64,000 nucleotides of DNA from Salifodinibacter halophilus (GCA_012999515.1 JABEEB010000001.1:1984001-2048000); one strand, 5' to 3'. Numbered from the stretch's first letter, positions 1-8,896 are shown. The notes: generated by a model not told the origin, from the letters alone. A program made the numbers and translations.

Positions 1-85
1 CGTGTGGCTTGGTCATATAACACTCAAGCGCTTTTGCGTTTTTGAGTGGCACAGTGTTTGATTGCATTTGAATTGTTGTCCGTTT
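1..85 (+). other. 23S 3' end / 23S-5S spacer
   Basis: The first 14 or so bases (GTGTGGCTTGGTCAT) resemble the extreme 3' end of a gammaproteobacterial 23S rRNA. The rest is spacer leading into the 5S gene. A strong inverted repeat (CACTCAA about 22-28 with TTGAGTG about 42-48) would form a hairpin in the precursor, plausibly an RNase processing stem. The 23S body lies outside the window, so the exact 3' end is inferred. Confidence 0.6.
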
Positions 86-205
86 TGCCTGGCGGCCAAA
101 GCGATCGGGAACCACCCAATTCCATTCCGAACTTGGAAGTGAAACCGATCAGCGCCAATGGTAGTGCGGGGTCTCCCCGTGTGAGAGTAGGACACCGCCA
201 GGCTC
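86..205 (+). rRNA. rrf: 5S ribosomal RNA
   Basis: A 120-nt 5S rRNA. The terminal stem pairs TGCCTGGC at the 5' end with GCCAGGCT at the 3' end. The conserved internal pieces CCGAACTTGGAAGTGAAAC, GGTAGTGCGGGGTCTCCCC and GAGAGTAGG are all present in order. It is the last gene of an rRNA operon entering from the left and ends 11 nt before a strong terminator. Confidence 0.97.
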
Positions 206-215
206 TTAATAAGTA

Positions 216-246
216 AGCCCCAATGCGAATCGCATTGGGGCTTTTT
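216..246 (+). terminator. rho-independent terminator of the rRNA operon
   Basis: A perfect 12-bp stem (AGCCCCAATGCG / CGCATTGGGGCT) with a 3-nt loop is followed by TTTTT. It closes the rRNA operon. The next gene runs on the opposite strand and converges on it. Confidence 0.93.
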
Positions 247-374
247 CATGGATTCTCATAAAGCCCGGCGAAGGCAATCGAATCGATATTCCTTATACGT
301 AAAGGTCGCAGGGACTATTAGAAAAAGGCGTTAAGGCGTGGCGCAGCATTTAGCGCACTAGCCTTATAGGCCGT

Positions 375-1613
375 TTACCCCGAATGCGCCAAAACCAATG
401 CGGTATTGATGCCGCCAAATGCGAAGTTGGTCGACAAGGCAATGGGGGTGCTTAGTTGGCAGCCGGCTGGGTCGATCCAGCCGAGTTCTGAGCAGTCAGG
501 ATCCGGCGCATCGAGGTTCAGCGTGGGCGGCGCTCGTCCATCGTTTAATATATTGATGGTGGCCCAGGCTTCGAGTGCGCCACAGGCGCCGAGCGTATGG
601 CCGATATGCCCTTTGAGCGTGGCATATGCTGGTTTTTTGCCGAATATGGCGTGGGTTGCGTGACTTTCTGCAACGTCACCGGTCGGGGTGGCGGTACCGT
701 GGCCGTTGACGTAGCCGATTGCGTCGGCATGAAGCTGCGCATCGTCGAGTGCAGCGCGCATAACGGCGGCCATGGTGTCCGGGTTGGGCTGGGTGACGTG
801 CGCACCGTCGCAATTAGTGGCAAAACCTTTGATTTCGGCCAGAATCGGTGCGCCGCGCGCTACCGCATGCGAGTGTTCCTCGAGGATTAATGTAGCGGCA
901 CCCTCGCCGATAACCAAGCCGTCATGATCGGCGTCGAACGGCCGCGGCGTGGTTTTTGGTGCATTGTTGCGCACGCTGGTTGCATATAGCGTGTCGAATA
1001 CCGCGGCCTCAGTTGCCGAGAGTTCTTCGGCGCCACCCGCGATCATCAAGGTTTGTTGGCCATACTTGATGGCCTCGTAAGCATACCCAATGCCTTGGCT
1101 GCCGGACGTGCAGGCGCTGGATGTTGGAACCACGCGTCCGGTTAGGCCGAAATAGAGTGCGATGTTCACCGCAGTTGTATGCGACATCATGCGGATATAG
1201 GTCGTGGCGTTGACGCCTTCGACGTTGTCTTCAATCAACATCCGCGCGAAGTCCATAGCGGCATCTGGGCTACCGGTGGACGAGCCATATGCGACGCCGG
1301 TTTGGCCATTGGTCAGCACCGGATCATCCTGGATGCCGGCGTCCATCACCGCGCGTTCGGCCGATAGGGTCGCCATCTGTGCAACACGGCCCATGGTGCG
1401 TTTAGTTTTTCGGTTGAAATGCGACGGCAGCGTTAGTTCGTTGACTCGGCCTCCGAGTCGAGTATTCAAGCCCGCGTATCGATCCCATTCTTCGATTTTC
1501 TGAATGCCGGAATGGCCCGCGAAGAGCGCGTCGCGCATGCTCGGCCACTCATTGCCCAACGGTGAAATACCGGCCATGCCGGTAACGACGACGCGTCGCG
1601 TGTCGGTGTTCAC
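375..1613 (-). CDS. beta-ketoacyl-ACP synthase (FabF-like, aryl polyene cluster)
   Basis: A 412-residue condensing enzyme that would extend an ACP-bound polyene with malonyl-ACP in the cytoplasm. The thiolase-fold triad is complete: Cys168 in SSACTSGSQ, His305 in NGHGTATPTGD and His339 in KGHIGHTLGACG. The GTG start at 1613 overlaps the TGA of the upstream reductase (GTGA), which fixes the start; an open frame extends 20 codons further but would run into the reductase gene. It is the last gene of the minus arm. The two further ketosynthase-like genes of the cluster are in the plus arm. Its placement beside a dedicated ketoreductase matches the FabF/FabG pair of APE clusters rather than housekeeping fab genes. 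Confidence 0.9.
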   Translation of the reverse strand: MNTDTRRVVVTGMAGISPLGNEWPSMRDALFAGHSGIQKIEEWDRYAGLNTRLGGRVNELTLPSHFNRKTKRTMGRVAQMATLSAERAVMDAGIQDDPVLTNGQTGVAYGSSTGSPDAAMDFARMLIEDNVEGVNATTYIRMMSHTTAVNIALYFGLTGRVVPTSSACTSGSQGIGYAYEAIKYGQQTLMIAGGAEELSATEAAVFDTLYATSVRNNAPKTTPRPFDADHDGLVIGEGAATLILEEHSHAVARGAPILAEIKGFATNCDGAHVTQPNPDTMAAVMRAALDDAQLHADAIGYVNGHGTATPTGDVAESHATHAIFGKKPAYATLKGHIGHTLGACGALEAWATINILNDGRAPPTLNLDAPDPDCSELGWIDPAGCQLSTPIALSTNFAFGGINTALVLAHSG

Positions 1614-2329
1614 GTTAGGCCTCCGTCGACGGCCAGCACTTGCCGCGTAATGTAATCGGCATCGCGTGAACAAAAAAAGGACACCGCCGCCGCGACTTCT
1701 TCGGGCTGACCCATGCGCTTCTGGGGGATATAAGTGCGCATCTGCTCGGCGTCATGGGTCATGTCGGTTGCGATCAAGCCGGGCGCAACGCAGTTGACGG
1801 TGATGCGGCGCTTGGCGAGCTCCAACGCTAGGGACTTTACGGCGCCGATCAAGCCGGCCTTGGCGGCACTGTAATTGACCTGTCCGCGGTTGCCGACCAG
1901 CCCGGCTACCGAGCCAATGGCAACGATTCGCCCCGGTTGTCGCGCTTGAATCATGGGCATGACCAGGGGTTTGACCACGTTATAGAAACCATCGAGATTG
2001 GTATGCAGAACCTGATCCCAAGCTTCGTCGGTGAGCATGGGAAAAGCGGCGTCGTCGGTGATGCCGGCGTTCACGATCACGCCGTAGTAGGTGCCGTAGG
2101 CCGCCACATCGTCTTGCAGGCTCTTGCGCGTGGCTTCACGGTCGGCAACGTCGAACCCGAGTACACGTGCGTTTTGGCCCCGTTCGCGCACGGCGGTTGC
2201 AACGGCTTCGGCCGCCTGGCTCTGTCGACGGTAAGCTACGACCACGTCGAAGCCGTCGTCGGCTAGCCGGAGTGCGGTTGCACGCCCGATCCCCCGGCTG
2301 GCGCCGGTCACCAGTATCGTTTCGGCCAT
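1610..2329 (-). CDS. 3-oxoacyl-ACP reductase (FabG-like SDR)
   Basis: A 239-residue classical short-chain dehydrogenase that would reduce the 3-keto intermediate with NADPH. Seen are the Rossmann motif TGASRGIGRA near residue 8, NAG near 90, the catalytic Ser in AIGSVAGLVG, and the YSAAK pair (Tyr/Lys). The C-terminus (QVLAVDGGLT) is FabG-like. It is coupled to the downstream ketosynthase by a GTGA overlap and lies 10 nt after the DUF3261 lipoprotein gene. The setting makes a polyene-dedicated reductase more likely than the housekeeping FabG, which normally sits with fabD and acpP. Confidence 0.9.
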   Translation of the reverse strand: MAETILVTGASRGIGRATALRLADDGFDVVVAYRRQSQAAEAVATAVRERGQNARVLGFDVADREATRKSLQDDVAAYGTYYGVIVNAGITDDAAFPMLTDEAWDQVLHTNLDGFYNVVKPLVMPMIQARQPGRIVAIGSVAGLVGNRGQVNYSAAKAGLIGAVKSLALELAKRRITVNCVAPGLIATDMTHDAEQMRTYIPQKRMGQPEEVAAAVSFFCSRDADYITRQVLAVDGGLT

Positions 2330-2339
2330 GGTGTCGTCG

Positions 2340-2942
2340 TCAGTTATTGGCGTCGGCCTCCGAAGCGGATACAGGCGCGACGTGTAATGTGTAGTCCAGC
2401 ACGCGATTGTAAATCTTTACCGGTGACTGCCAACGGTCGTTGCCGTCGTGGATCGCTAGCCAGACAAGTTCGTGGTCCTGCCAGACGAGGCGGGCATGGT
2501 TGTTTTGCTCAATCCGGCGGGCGCTTGGCAACGCGCTCCGGATAGCTGATAGCGGCCAATAGGCTAGTTCCAGATCCGATACGATCCGCCGCGGATCCAG
2601 TTTGGCGAGTTTTGTTGACGGCGCGTCGAGGGTTACACCACTAGCGTCGGATGCCAGCGTGAAAAGTCGCTGCCCGAGCGGCGACAGGCCGATCAACCGC
2701 AGGCGTGATGACGACAGTTGCATAACGATCTGTAGCCGATGTGTCCGGTTGCCGCGTTTGAAGGATACGACTTGGCGGCTGGTTCCGGTGTGCTCGGCCG
2801 AACCGGGGTCCAATGGTTTCAGTAAGGGCGCCGGTCGTGTTGTGCAGCCAACAAGGACGAGTATCAGCCATGCACCCGTCAAGCTGACTGAAACACACCG
2901 GAAAATACCGGGTGGGATCGACGCGCGCCGTTTACGTAGCAC
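2340..2942 (-). CDS. DUF3261-type lipoprotein of the aryl polyene cluster
   Basis: A putative outer-membrane-directed lipoprotein of 200 residues. From the GTG at 2942 it begins with a basic KRR stretch, then a hydrophobic segment ending in LVLVGC, a good lipobox. The GTG overlaps the end of the flavoprotein gene by 11 nt. The rest is beta-rich with no catalytic motif I recognise (SPLGQRLFTL, HDGNDRWQSPVKIYNRVLDY) and resembles the DUF3261 proteins that accompany LolA-like and MMPL genes in APE clusters. Its neighbours suggest a role in moving the lipid-linked pigment to the outer membrane, which is inference. A longer reading frame extends upstream but only as antisense-like sequence over the flavoprotein gene. 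Confidence 0.72.
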   Translation of the reverse strand: MLRKRRASIPPGIFRCVSVSLTGAWLILVLVGCTTRPAPLLKPLDPGSAEHTGTSRQVVSFKRGNRTHRLQIVMQLSSSRLRLIGLSPLGQRLFTLASDASGVTLDAPSTKLAKLDPRRIVSDLELAYWPLSAIRSALPSARRIEQNNHARLVWQDHELVWLAIHDGNDRWQSPVKIYNRVLDYTLHVAPVSASEADANN

Positions 2943-4167
2943 AGAGGCGGCAGAGTGTCCGCAGGCGACGCTTTGGCTGCACGACGAATGGATTGTTGCC
3001 GTTCCAGACATAGCCGGCGAGGATGGAGCCCACGCGTTGACGCACGTCGGAGGGTGGATACGGTGTAAAGAACACGTCCTGCAGGCTGGCGTCGTACCAA
3101 GCATCGACGTAAGCCCGGAATACATTGAGACCGGCGCGAAGCGGGTGCTCAAAATCCGTCTGCCAGTCGATCGACTCGCCGCCGAGTTGACGGTCGACGA
3201 GCTCAGCGGCGCTGATCGCCGACTGAAGTGCGACCGTGACGCCGGACGAAAAGATGGGATCGACGAATTCGCCGGCGTTGCCGAGCAGTGCGAAGTCCTG
3301 CCCGAACAAGCGGTCGACCGGCGTCGCGAACTGCTTGGCCGAAAACGTCTGCCGATCGAACGTAGCATTTGCCAGAGCCTCGGCAATCTGCGGTTCGGCA
3401 GCTATAAGCGCTCGCAGTTGCGCGGCAGCGTCTTTGCCTTGATTCGCGATGAACGTGCTGTCGCCAACCACGCCGATCGACGCGCGACCATCGGAGAAAG
3501 CGATGAGCCAGTACCAGACGTCGGCGCGCTCAGGATGAACGGTAATCATCAACTCATCGCGTCGCAGATCGGGGTGCTCGATGCCGTCGGCGACGTGCGT
3601 GAAGACCGCAGCCCGGTCGGGGCCGTCGGCCTCGGCTTCCAGATGCAGCAATTTGGGAAGTACGCGCCCGGCGCCGCTGGCGTCTAGAACGAAGCGCGCC
3701 GACAGTTCGAATGACTCGCCGCTGTCATTCTGGATCCCCAGCCGCGGCGCACCCGGCGATGTGCGATCGATCGACTCGACGGTCTCGCCAAAACCGACAA
3801 TCGCGCCGCGTCGGCTCGCCTCCGAAGCCAACCGTTGATCGAAATCAGCGCGCTGGACGTGCCAGGTCCAATCCCAATTCGTGCCTGCGGCGTCGGCAAA
3901 GTAGAAACGTCCCATGCGATTGCTGCGTCCGAACCGCACCCCACGCTTGATCTGATAACCGGCATGCCTGACTGCCTCGAGTAGACCGGCCTCAGCGAGG
4001 CAGTCCATGCATTTGGGAAGCAAAGATTCGCCAATTGCAAAACGGGGGAAATGCGAACGTTCGACGACGCGCACATGCCAGCCCCGATCGGCCAGCCACG
4101 TCGCGGCAGTGCTGCCCGCTGGACCAGCGCCGATGATGGCGACATCACTTTCGATGGCATCGTTCAT
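2932..4167 (-). CDS. halogenase-like FAD-dependent oxidoreductase
   Basis: A 411-residue flavoprotein of the FixC/tryptophan-halogenase superfamily. It has the FAD dinucleotide motif GAGPAGS at residues 13-19, a Glu ending the second strand (VVERS), the GESLLP motif at 46-51, and a second FAD contact near 300 (LLGNAGEFVDPIFSSG). Flavin-dependent halogenases carry WxWxIP; here the aligned stretch is WYWLIA (218-223), so the final Pro is Ala. It may hydroxylate, reduce or halogenate the polyene or its aromatic starter. Such genes are common in APE and xanthomonadin clusters. It sits 9 nt after the MMPL gene and overlaps the lipoprotein gene. The reaction is unknown. Confidence 0.8.
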   Translation of the reverse strand: MNDAIESDVAIIGAGPAGSTAATWLADRGWHVRVVERSHFPRFAIGESLLPKCMDCLAEAGLLEAVRHAGYQIKRGVRFGRSNRMGRFYFADAAGTNWDWTWHVQRADFDQRLASEASRRGAIVGFGETVESIDRTSPGAPRLGIQNDSGESFELSARFVLDASGAGRVLPKLLHLEAEADGPDRAAVFTHVADGIEHPDLRRDELMITVHPERADVWYWLIAFSDGRASIGVVGDSTFIANQGKDAAAQLRALIAAEPQIAEALANATFDRQTFSAKQFATPVDRLFGQDFALLGNAGEFVDPIFSSGVTVALQSAISAAELVDRQLGGESIDWQTDFEHPLRAGLNVFRAYVDAWYDASLQDVFFTPYPPSDVRQRVGSILAGYVWNGNNPFVVQPKRRLRTLCRLCAT

Positions 4168-4176
4168 GGCGCCATG

Positions 4177-6579
4177 TTACCCACTCTGCCGTCCCAGGGC
4201 ACTGGTCAGATTGGTGATCAGAAATGTCAGTACGACCCCCAGGCCGAGTGTCACGCCGAACTGATGCAATGGCGGCGTGGCTGAAGCCGCTAATAGGCCG
4301 AAGGCGGCGACCGTGGTTGTGCTCGACGCGGCGACTGCGGTCATTGTGGGCGCGCTGTCGCGCCCAGCAAAACGCAGGAAAATGCCGTAGTCCGCGCCCA
4401 GTCCCAGCAACAGTAGCAACGCCATGACGTTGAAGATGGTGAACGCCCACCCGGTGATGGCGAACAACGCGCTGACTAACAGGCTCGCGGTCAGTGGCGC
4501 TGCAACAATCAATGCCGCGCGACGTACGCCGAGAAAAACCGACAATAACGCCCAAGCCATCCCATACGCCGCGCCGAGTAGCCAAGTCGCCGAGCGTCGA
4601 TAATGCTGCAATAGGTTTGAGATTTGCGCAGGCCGATCAATAAGCATCGCGCCATCGGCGTCGTTGATGGTAGTTTCCAATCGCGTTTGATCCGCCACGC
4701 TTTGGATCTGTACGAGATCGGCGTAACGGCCTGATACATGGCCGAGCCAGAGTGAACGATAAGGGCGGCCGGCGGGCGAAGCCAGCCATGTCTTGAACTC
4801 CAAGACGTCGCCGCGTTGCGCATTGAACGTGCGCTGCTGACGTTTAACCAGACGCGACGGGTAGCCAGTATGCTGCAGGAGCTTAATTACTGGCCCGGCC
4901 GACGCATAGAGCGTTGCTGCCAAACGACTATAAGTTTTTTGCTGTATGTCCGGCGGCAGATAAGCAGTTGTGATCGCGCGCACCCGAGCGGCAAGATGTT
5001 GCGACTGTGTCAACTGAGCAACGAGTGCCTGCTCGCGCGCCAGTGTCTGCGCGCGCGATTGGCCGCGAATCAAAATGGCTTGTCCAGTTGCCGAGGCGCC
5101 GAGCACGCGGGCGATCTGTTTGTCGGCCTGGATGAGCGACGATGGCGGATTGTAGAGCGAGCCGAGTTCATCGTCCGGATGCAGTGCGATAGCGGTGACG
5201 ATCGATGCACCTGCAATGACGAAGACCAGCGCAGCGATAACCGTCCGGGGCCGCTGACGTGCCAGCAATGCTGGGCCAGACCTCAGCCATATGCTGGCCC
5301 AGCCAAGCGCGACCCCGCGTCGTGGCGGCGTTCCGCCCAGGCCGGGTAGGAGCAGCATGACACCGAGCCAGGTGCCAGCGAGCCCGAAAGTCGTGAATAC
5401 GGCGATCTGACGAAGGCCTGGGAAGGGCGCGATGGCCATACCACCGTAGGCTGCCGCACTTGTGACCAGCCCCAGTGTGATCGCCGGCGCGATGGCACGA
5501 AGCGCATGCCCGGAATCGGGGTGTCGCCAGCGCTCGGCGAAAAAATGTAGGCAGTAGTCAACCGCCACGCCAACCAGGCTGGCGCCGAACACCACGGTGA
5601 ATATGTGGATGTTGCCGAAGATAAGCCGGGTGGCGACTATCGCAGTCAGAACACCGCCGGCCACGACACAAAGACTGCCGGCCAGCGGTCGTAGGCTGGC
5701 AAACAACCAGAGCATTAACAGGATGATCCCAGCAAGCGAGCCGAGGCCGATTACCGTGGTTTCAAAGCGCGCGCGGGCGCTGGCCACAGCTGCATGACGG
5801 ATCGCACCGGAGATCAGCACGTTCGCATCCGGCGTGACTTGATGCACAGCGTCGCGCGCTTGCCCGATCACCTTTCGGGCGACGCTTTGGCCGGTCATTG
5901 AAAAGGGATTGCCCTGGCTTTTTGCCAAGATCACGGCGAAGTGTTCCCCCGCCGGTCCGGTCGCGGTGAGTTGGCCGCTTGGCGTGGTCGAGATGCCCGG
6001 TGCCGTGTTGCGGCGGGTGTGTTGGACCATGGCGCGTGACAGACCCAGCGGGTCGGCCAAAAAACGTTGGCCACTGGCGAAGCCGGGCGTGGCCAGGCGG
6101 CGCCGCGCACGTTGGAGGAAGTGATCGCGCGCGGCGGTATTGTCGGTGTCCTGGTGCTCGGCAAGACGCGCCAGCGCGGCGCGGTCGTCGGGAGCGAGCA
6201 GATGAAACCGGTGCGAAAAATACAGATGGCGGATTTTTTCGCGGGTCCCGGGCGAAATGAGCTCAGCCCCGTTGGCGGCCACGTGTGCGAATGCTGATGA
6301 TTGTCGCAATTTATCGGCTGCCACCGTGGCCGCACGCTGACGTTGCTCGCGGTTATCCGCGTGAATGAGGATAACCAGCCGGTCGTCACCTTGACTGGCA
6401 AGTTGGGCTGTTGCGCGTGTGACCGCGGGTGACTGCTGGGGCGCGGGCAGCAGGTCGGTCAGTCGGGTCTGTAGATTCAGGCTGCCGGTGGTGGCCAGCG
6501 CGGTGATGATCGCGGCCAGCGTCAGCACGCCGACTCCCCAGATGCTGGCGCTCAGGCGGCGTGTTAGCCGTTCGGTCAT
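4177..6579 (-). CDS. MMPL/RND-family exporter
   Basis: An 800-residue inner-membrane transporter. Its layout is one N-terminal helix, a periplasmic domain of about 200 residues, five or six helices (from about 255), a second periplasmic domain and a second helix bundle (from about 640 to the end). This is the duplicated plan of the MMPL branch of RND exporters. Motifs such as GVAVDYCLHFFAERWR and GLGADYGIFLRFAGRD carry the conserved Asp-Tyr of the TM4 and TM10 repeats. Its start overlaps the LolA-like gene stop (ATGA). In APE clusters this protein is thought to flip or export the lipid-linked polyene together with the LolA-like carrier and lipoprotein; that role is inferred. Confidence 0.88.
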   Translation of the reverse strand: MTERLTRRLSASIWGVGVLTLAAIITALATTGSLNLQTRLTDLLPAPQQSPAVTRATAQLASQGDDRLVILIHADNREQRQRAATVAADKLRQSSAFAHVAANGAELISPGTREKIRHLYFSHRFHLLAPDDRAALARLAEHQDTDNTAARDHFLQRARRRLATPGFASGQRFLADPLGLSRAMVQHTRRNTAPGISTTPSGQLTATGPAGEHFAVILAKSQGNPFSMTGQSVARKVIGQARDAVHQVTPDANVLISGAIRHAAVASARARFETTVIGLGSLAGIILLMLWLFASLRPLAGSLCVVAGGVLTAIVATRLIFGNIHIFTVVFGASLVGVAVDYCLHFFAERWRHPDSGHALRAIAPAITLGLVTSAAAYGGMAIAPFPGLRQIAVFTTFGLAGTWLGVMLLLPGLGGTPPRRGVALGWASIWLRSGPALLARQRPRTVIAALVFVIAGASIVTAIALHPDDELGSLYNPPSSLIQADKQIARVLGASATGQAILIRGQSRAQTLAREQALVAQLTQSQHLAARVRAITTAYLPPDIQQKTYSRLAATLYASAGPVIKLLQHTGYPSRLVKRQQRTFNAQRGDVLEFKTWLASPAGRPYRSLWLGHVSGRYADLVQIQSVADQTRLETTINDADGAMLIDRPAQISNLLQHYRRSATWLLGAAYGMAWALLSVFLGVRRAALIVAAPLTASLLVSALFAITGWAFTIFNVMALLLLLGLGADYGIFLRFAGRDSAPTMTAVAASSTTTVAAFGLLAASATPPLHQFGVTLGLGVVLTFLITNLTSALGRQSG

Positions 6580-7214
6580 CGGCCGCCGAGGCGTTGTTTT
6601 TCTTGCGCCGATAGCGGTTTGGGATGTTGGGTCGTGTGCGGCGATAATTTGATGACGCTTTTGTCACCGTTCGACCGTTTGATGGTGATCTGTCGGAGCT
6701 GCTGATCACCGCGCACGCGAATTTTTTGCACGACCTGTTTGACCGCGTCCGTGCGTGGCATCAATTGGTATCGCCAGCCGTCGCCATGGCCTTCTCGGCG
6801 CTCGACGTGGAAGGTGTTTTTCAACTGGCTCAGATCCGCATTGAATACTGCCAGCATCAGACTGCTTACGACTTTGAGCCCGGGATGATCGGCCTGTGAC
6901 AAGCGTTTGACGGTCTGACCGTCCCGTCGTTGGACGAGTGCCTTGTCGGTGATTGCCAGCGTCGTCTCGATCGGTTTGACGACACGCCAGATCAGGCCGC
7001 GCCCACGGGCAAGCACAAACTGGCCGTGGGATATCAGCGGTTTTTCCATGCCGCTTAGGTGTTTTTTTTGCGTGAAATCGCCGCGCACGACTGGTTGCTT
7101 ATCGGATGCGCTGGACTGCAAAAGCGAAGGTTTCGAGGCCACACTATGCGTGAACAACGCGCTCACTAACGCCGCGCTGCAAAGGATAGAGGTCGCCATG
7201 TGCCGTGCGGTCAT
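6576..7214 (-). CDS. LolA-like periplasmic lipid/lipoprotein carrier
   Basis: A 212-residue exported protein. It has a signal peptide (residues 1-27, ending near SVASK), then a LolA-type start (VRGDFTQKKHLSGMEKPLISHGQF) and the beta-strand pattern GRGLIWRVVKPIETTLAITD typical of the LolA/LolB half-barrel. Unlike housekeeping lolA it lies between a thioesterase and an MMPL exporter and overlaps both by 4 nt (ATGA). It probably accepts the polyene lipid or a lipoprotein from the exporter and passes it to the outer membrane. The C-terminus is rich in Lys and Arg. Confidence 0.82.
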   Translation of the reverse strand: MTARHMATSILCSAALVSALFTHSVASKPSLLQSSASDKQPVVRGDFTQKKHLSGMEKPLISHGQFVLARGRGLIWRVVKPIETTLAITDKALVQRRDGQTVKRLSQADHPGLKVVSSLMLAVFNADLSQLKNTFHVERREGHGDGWRYQLMPRTDAVKQVVQKIRVRGDQQLRQITIKRSNGDKSVIKLSPHTTQHPKPLSAQEKQRLGGR

Positions 7215-7633
7215 TCGATCCCTGTGCTTGCAAGTGCCCGGCCGACCACGGCCGGGCGTTCGGCGATCAGTTCGCCGGTTGCCAGGTCGATCGGTGCTTG
7301 TGTCGTCGAACCGCGTACAAGAAGCGTTTTATCCCGCCGGTCGCGGATTTTATAGCCAATCTTAAGGCGGTGCTGCCAGTAGGTCAGTGTGGCGGCGACG
7401 CAAACTGGCTGTTTGAAGACAAGCGCGCGCATGTAGCGGATTTTCATGTCGACCACGGGCCAGCCGTAACCCGCGTCGAACATCGCCTGGTAATCGTGGC
7501 CGAGTTGTTCTAGCAGTTGGCAGCGGGCGAGCTCGAAGTACTTCACATAGTGGCCGTGCCAGACCATGTTCATGGAATCGACGTCGAAAAATGGCACGTC
7601 GATGTCGACCGTGGCTGTTTCGAGATCACTCAT
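7211..7633 (-). CDS. acyl-CoA/ACP thioesterase, 4HBT hotdog family
   Basis: A 140-residue single-hotdog thioesterase. The family signature is clear: DVDSMNMVWHGHYVKYFELAR at residues 18-38, with the Asp and the HGxY helix of 4-hydroxybenzoyl-CoA thioesterases. Length is normal. It would release the finished or stalled acyl chain from an ACP. It is coupled to the LolA-like gene by an ATGA overlap and follows the ACP gene by 51 nt. Housekeeping YbgC is similar in fold, but that gene sits with tol-pal. Confidence 0.85.
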   Translation of the reverse strand: MSDLETATVDIDVPFFDVDSMNMVWHGHYVKYFELARCQLLEQLGHDYQAMFDAGYGWPVVDMKIRYMRALVFKQPVCVAATLTYWQHRLKIGYKIRDRRDKTLLVRGSTTQAPIDLATGELIAERPAVVGRALASTGIE

Positions 7634-7684
7634 CCAGGTTGCCGCGAAGACCGGCCCGCTTCGTCGGGACTATAGAACGTGTGC

Positions 7685-7945
7685 TCAATCACTCGGCTCG
7701 TGATTGGCTTCGATTGCCACGATTGTGTCGGCAATATCCTGGACTGTGCGCACCCGGCGAAAACGTTCGGGAGCAACGCTGATGCCGGTCTGGCGACGCA
7801 GTTCGCCAATTAAGTCCACGGCGTCGAGACTGTCGATGTCAAGATCTTCGTACAGGCGTGAATCCGGCTGGATCGACTCGTGCGAAATCTCGAACATCCG
7901 TGCAATCTCCAAGCGAACCTGTTCGATTATGTCGGTGTTTGGCAC
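7685..7945 (-). CDS. acyl carrier protein (first of two)
   Basis: An 86-residue ACP. The phosphopantetheine site is the Ser in DLDIDSLDAVDLIGELRRQTG near residue 39, followed by the acidic helix II that docks fatty-acid-type enzymes. It lies 27 nt downstream of the acyltransferase gene. A second, different ACP (8998-9282) opens the opposite arm; APE systems use two ACPs with separate roles. No phosphopantetheinyl transferase gene is seen in the window, so a genome-encoded one would be needed. Confidence 0.92.
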   Translation of the reverse strand: MPNTDIIEQVRLEIARMFEISHESIQPDSRLYEDLDIDSLDAVDLIGELRRQTGISVAPERFRRVRTVQDIADTIVAIEANHEPSD

Positions 7946-7972
7946 TGGTAACCTATCTTGTTTCGCAGCTCC

Positions 7973-8791
7973 TCATTCCGGAGCATCCGCGGTTGTCAGT
8001 CGGCGCCTAAAATAGTCGCCGAGCTCGCGGGTTAGTCGGCGGGCTGCCACGGCTGTGCTGTGCGTCGAATCCAGATACGCGTCGACGCTAAACGGTTCGT
8101 CGACGTGTATTTGGACGTCGACCCGCCTCGCCGCTGCATGATACCAACGCTGCCGCTTGGTCAGCACCCGCGGCTGTATGTGGATGACCACCGGCACCAG
8201 TGGCGCACCGGCGGCAAGCGCGATTCGTGCGGCGCCGCGTTCGAGTTTTAGCTGTTGTCCGGGCACGCTGCGGGTGCCTTCCGGGAAAAGTAGTAACCGC
8301 CGCCCATTGCGAAGTGATTCGCAACAGCGGTCGACCAGTGTCGGTCCTTCGGCCCGCGTGATGTAGCCGGCCATGCGTACGGCGATGGCAGTCGCTGGAT
8401 TGAAACGCAGACTCGGCTTAACGATACAGTCCACTTGCTCGAGTCGCGCGAGCAGTAAAACGACGTCGATCAATGACGGATGATTGGCGACGATGACCGC
8501 CCCGCGATGATCGAGGCGATCCGCGTGCTCGATGCGGTCGGCGAGCAAGCCGAGCGCGCGCGTCATCCCTATGAAATAGCGGCACAGTCGACTGATGAGG
8601 GCTTGCGTGTGATCGCGCCGCCTCACGTGGCCGATAGGCGCGAGCCGAAGTAGCGGCAGGACGAGGATGCCGACAAGGAGGCCGCCGGTACCGAAAGCGA
8701 TAAAACACAGCCCGGTGCCGGCCGCGCGCGCAAATCGTTGGCGAGAATCTTTTGTCACTCCAAGGCCTGGTCGTGTGCTATGTCGAGCCAC
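7973..8791 (-). CDS. lysophospholipid acyltransferase (PlsC-type)
   Basis: A 272-residue 1-acylglycerol-3-phosphate-type acyltransferase. It has an N-terminal membrane segment (about 25-50), the catalytic NHPSLID box (about 108-114) and the substrate-binding FPEGTRS box (about 175). It would attach the polyene acyl chain to a lipid or sugar anchor at the inner membrane. It is the first gene of the minus arm. The GTG at 8791 has no good ribosome site; a second in-frame GTG at 8758, with AGG seven bases before it, is an alternative start. The region 8792-8997 separates it from the divergent ACP gene and must hold both promoters. Confidence 0.82.
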   Translation of the reverse strand: MARHSTRPGLGVTKDSRQRFARAAGTGLCFIAFGTGGLLVGILVLPLLRLAPIGHVRRRDHTQALISRLCRYFIGMTRALGLLADRIEHADRLDHRGAVIVANHPSLIDVVLLLARLEQVDCIVKPSLRFNPATAIAVRMAGYITRAEGPTLVDRCCESLRNGRRLLLFPEGTRSVPGQQLKLERGAARIALAAGAPLVPVVIHIQPRVLTKRQRWYHAAARRVDVQIHVDEPFSVDAYLDSTHSTAVAARRLTRELGDYFRRRLTTADAPE

Positions 8792-8868
8792 GCGTTGCAG
8801 AATCGTCGCTTATGGTTGTCGCGGGGCGACGCCGCCATGGATCGACCAATACGTAAAACACGGTTCGT

Positions 8869-8896
8869 TTGGATTGTATCGAGCATGCGGTAGAAT
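8869..8896 (+). promoter_or_regulatory. sigma-70-like promoter of the aryl polyene plus arm
   Basis: TTGGAT (8869-8874) and TAGAAT (8891-8896) are separated by 16 nt, about 100 nt before the ACP start at 8998. The AT-rich TTATATATAA just downstream would help melting. The matching promoter for the minus arm is not clear in this 206-nt gap, and no inverted repeat suggesting a dedicated regulator stands out. Confidence 0.5.

Noticed and set aside
2602-3687. A 361-codon plus-strand reading frame over the polyene flavoprotein and lipoprotein genes
   Set aside because: It is antisense to two genes with clear family motifs, has no recognisable domain and shows the Arg/Asp-rich composition typical of an opposite-strand shadow.
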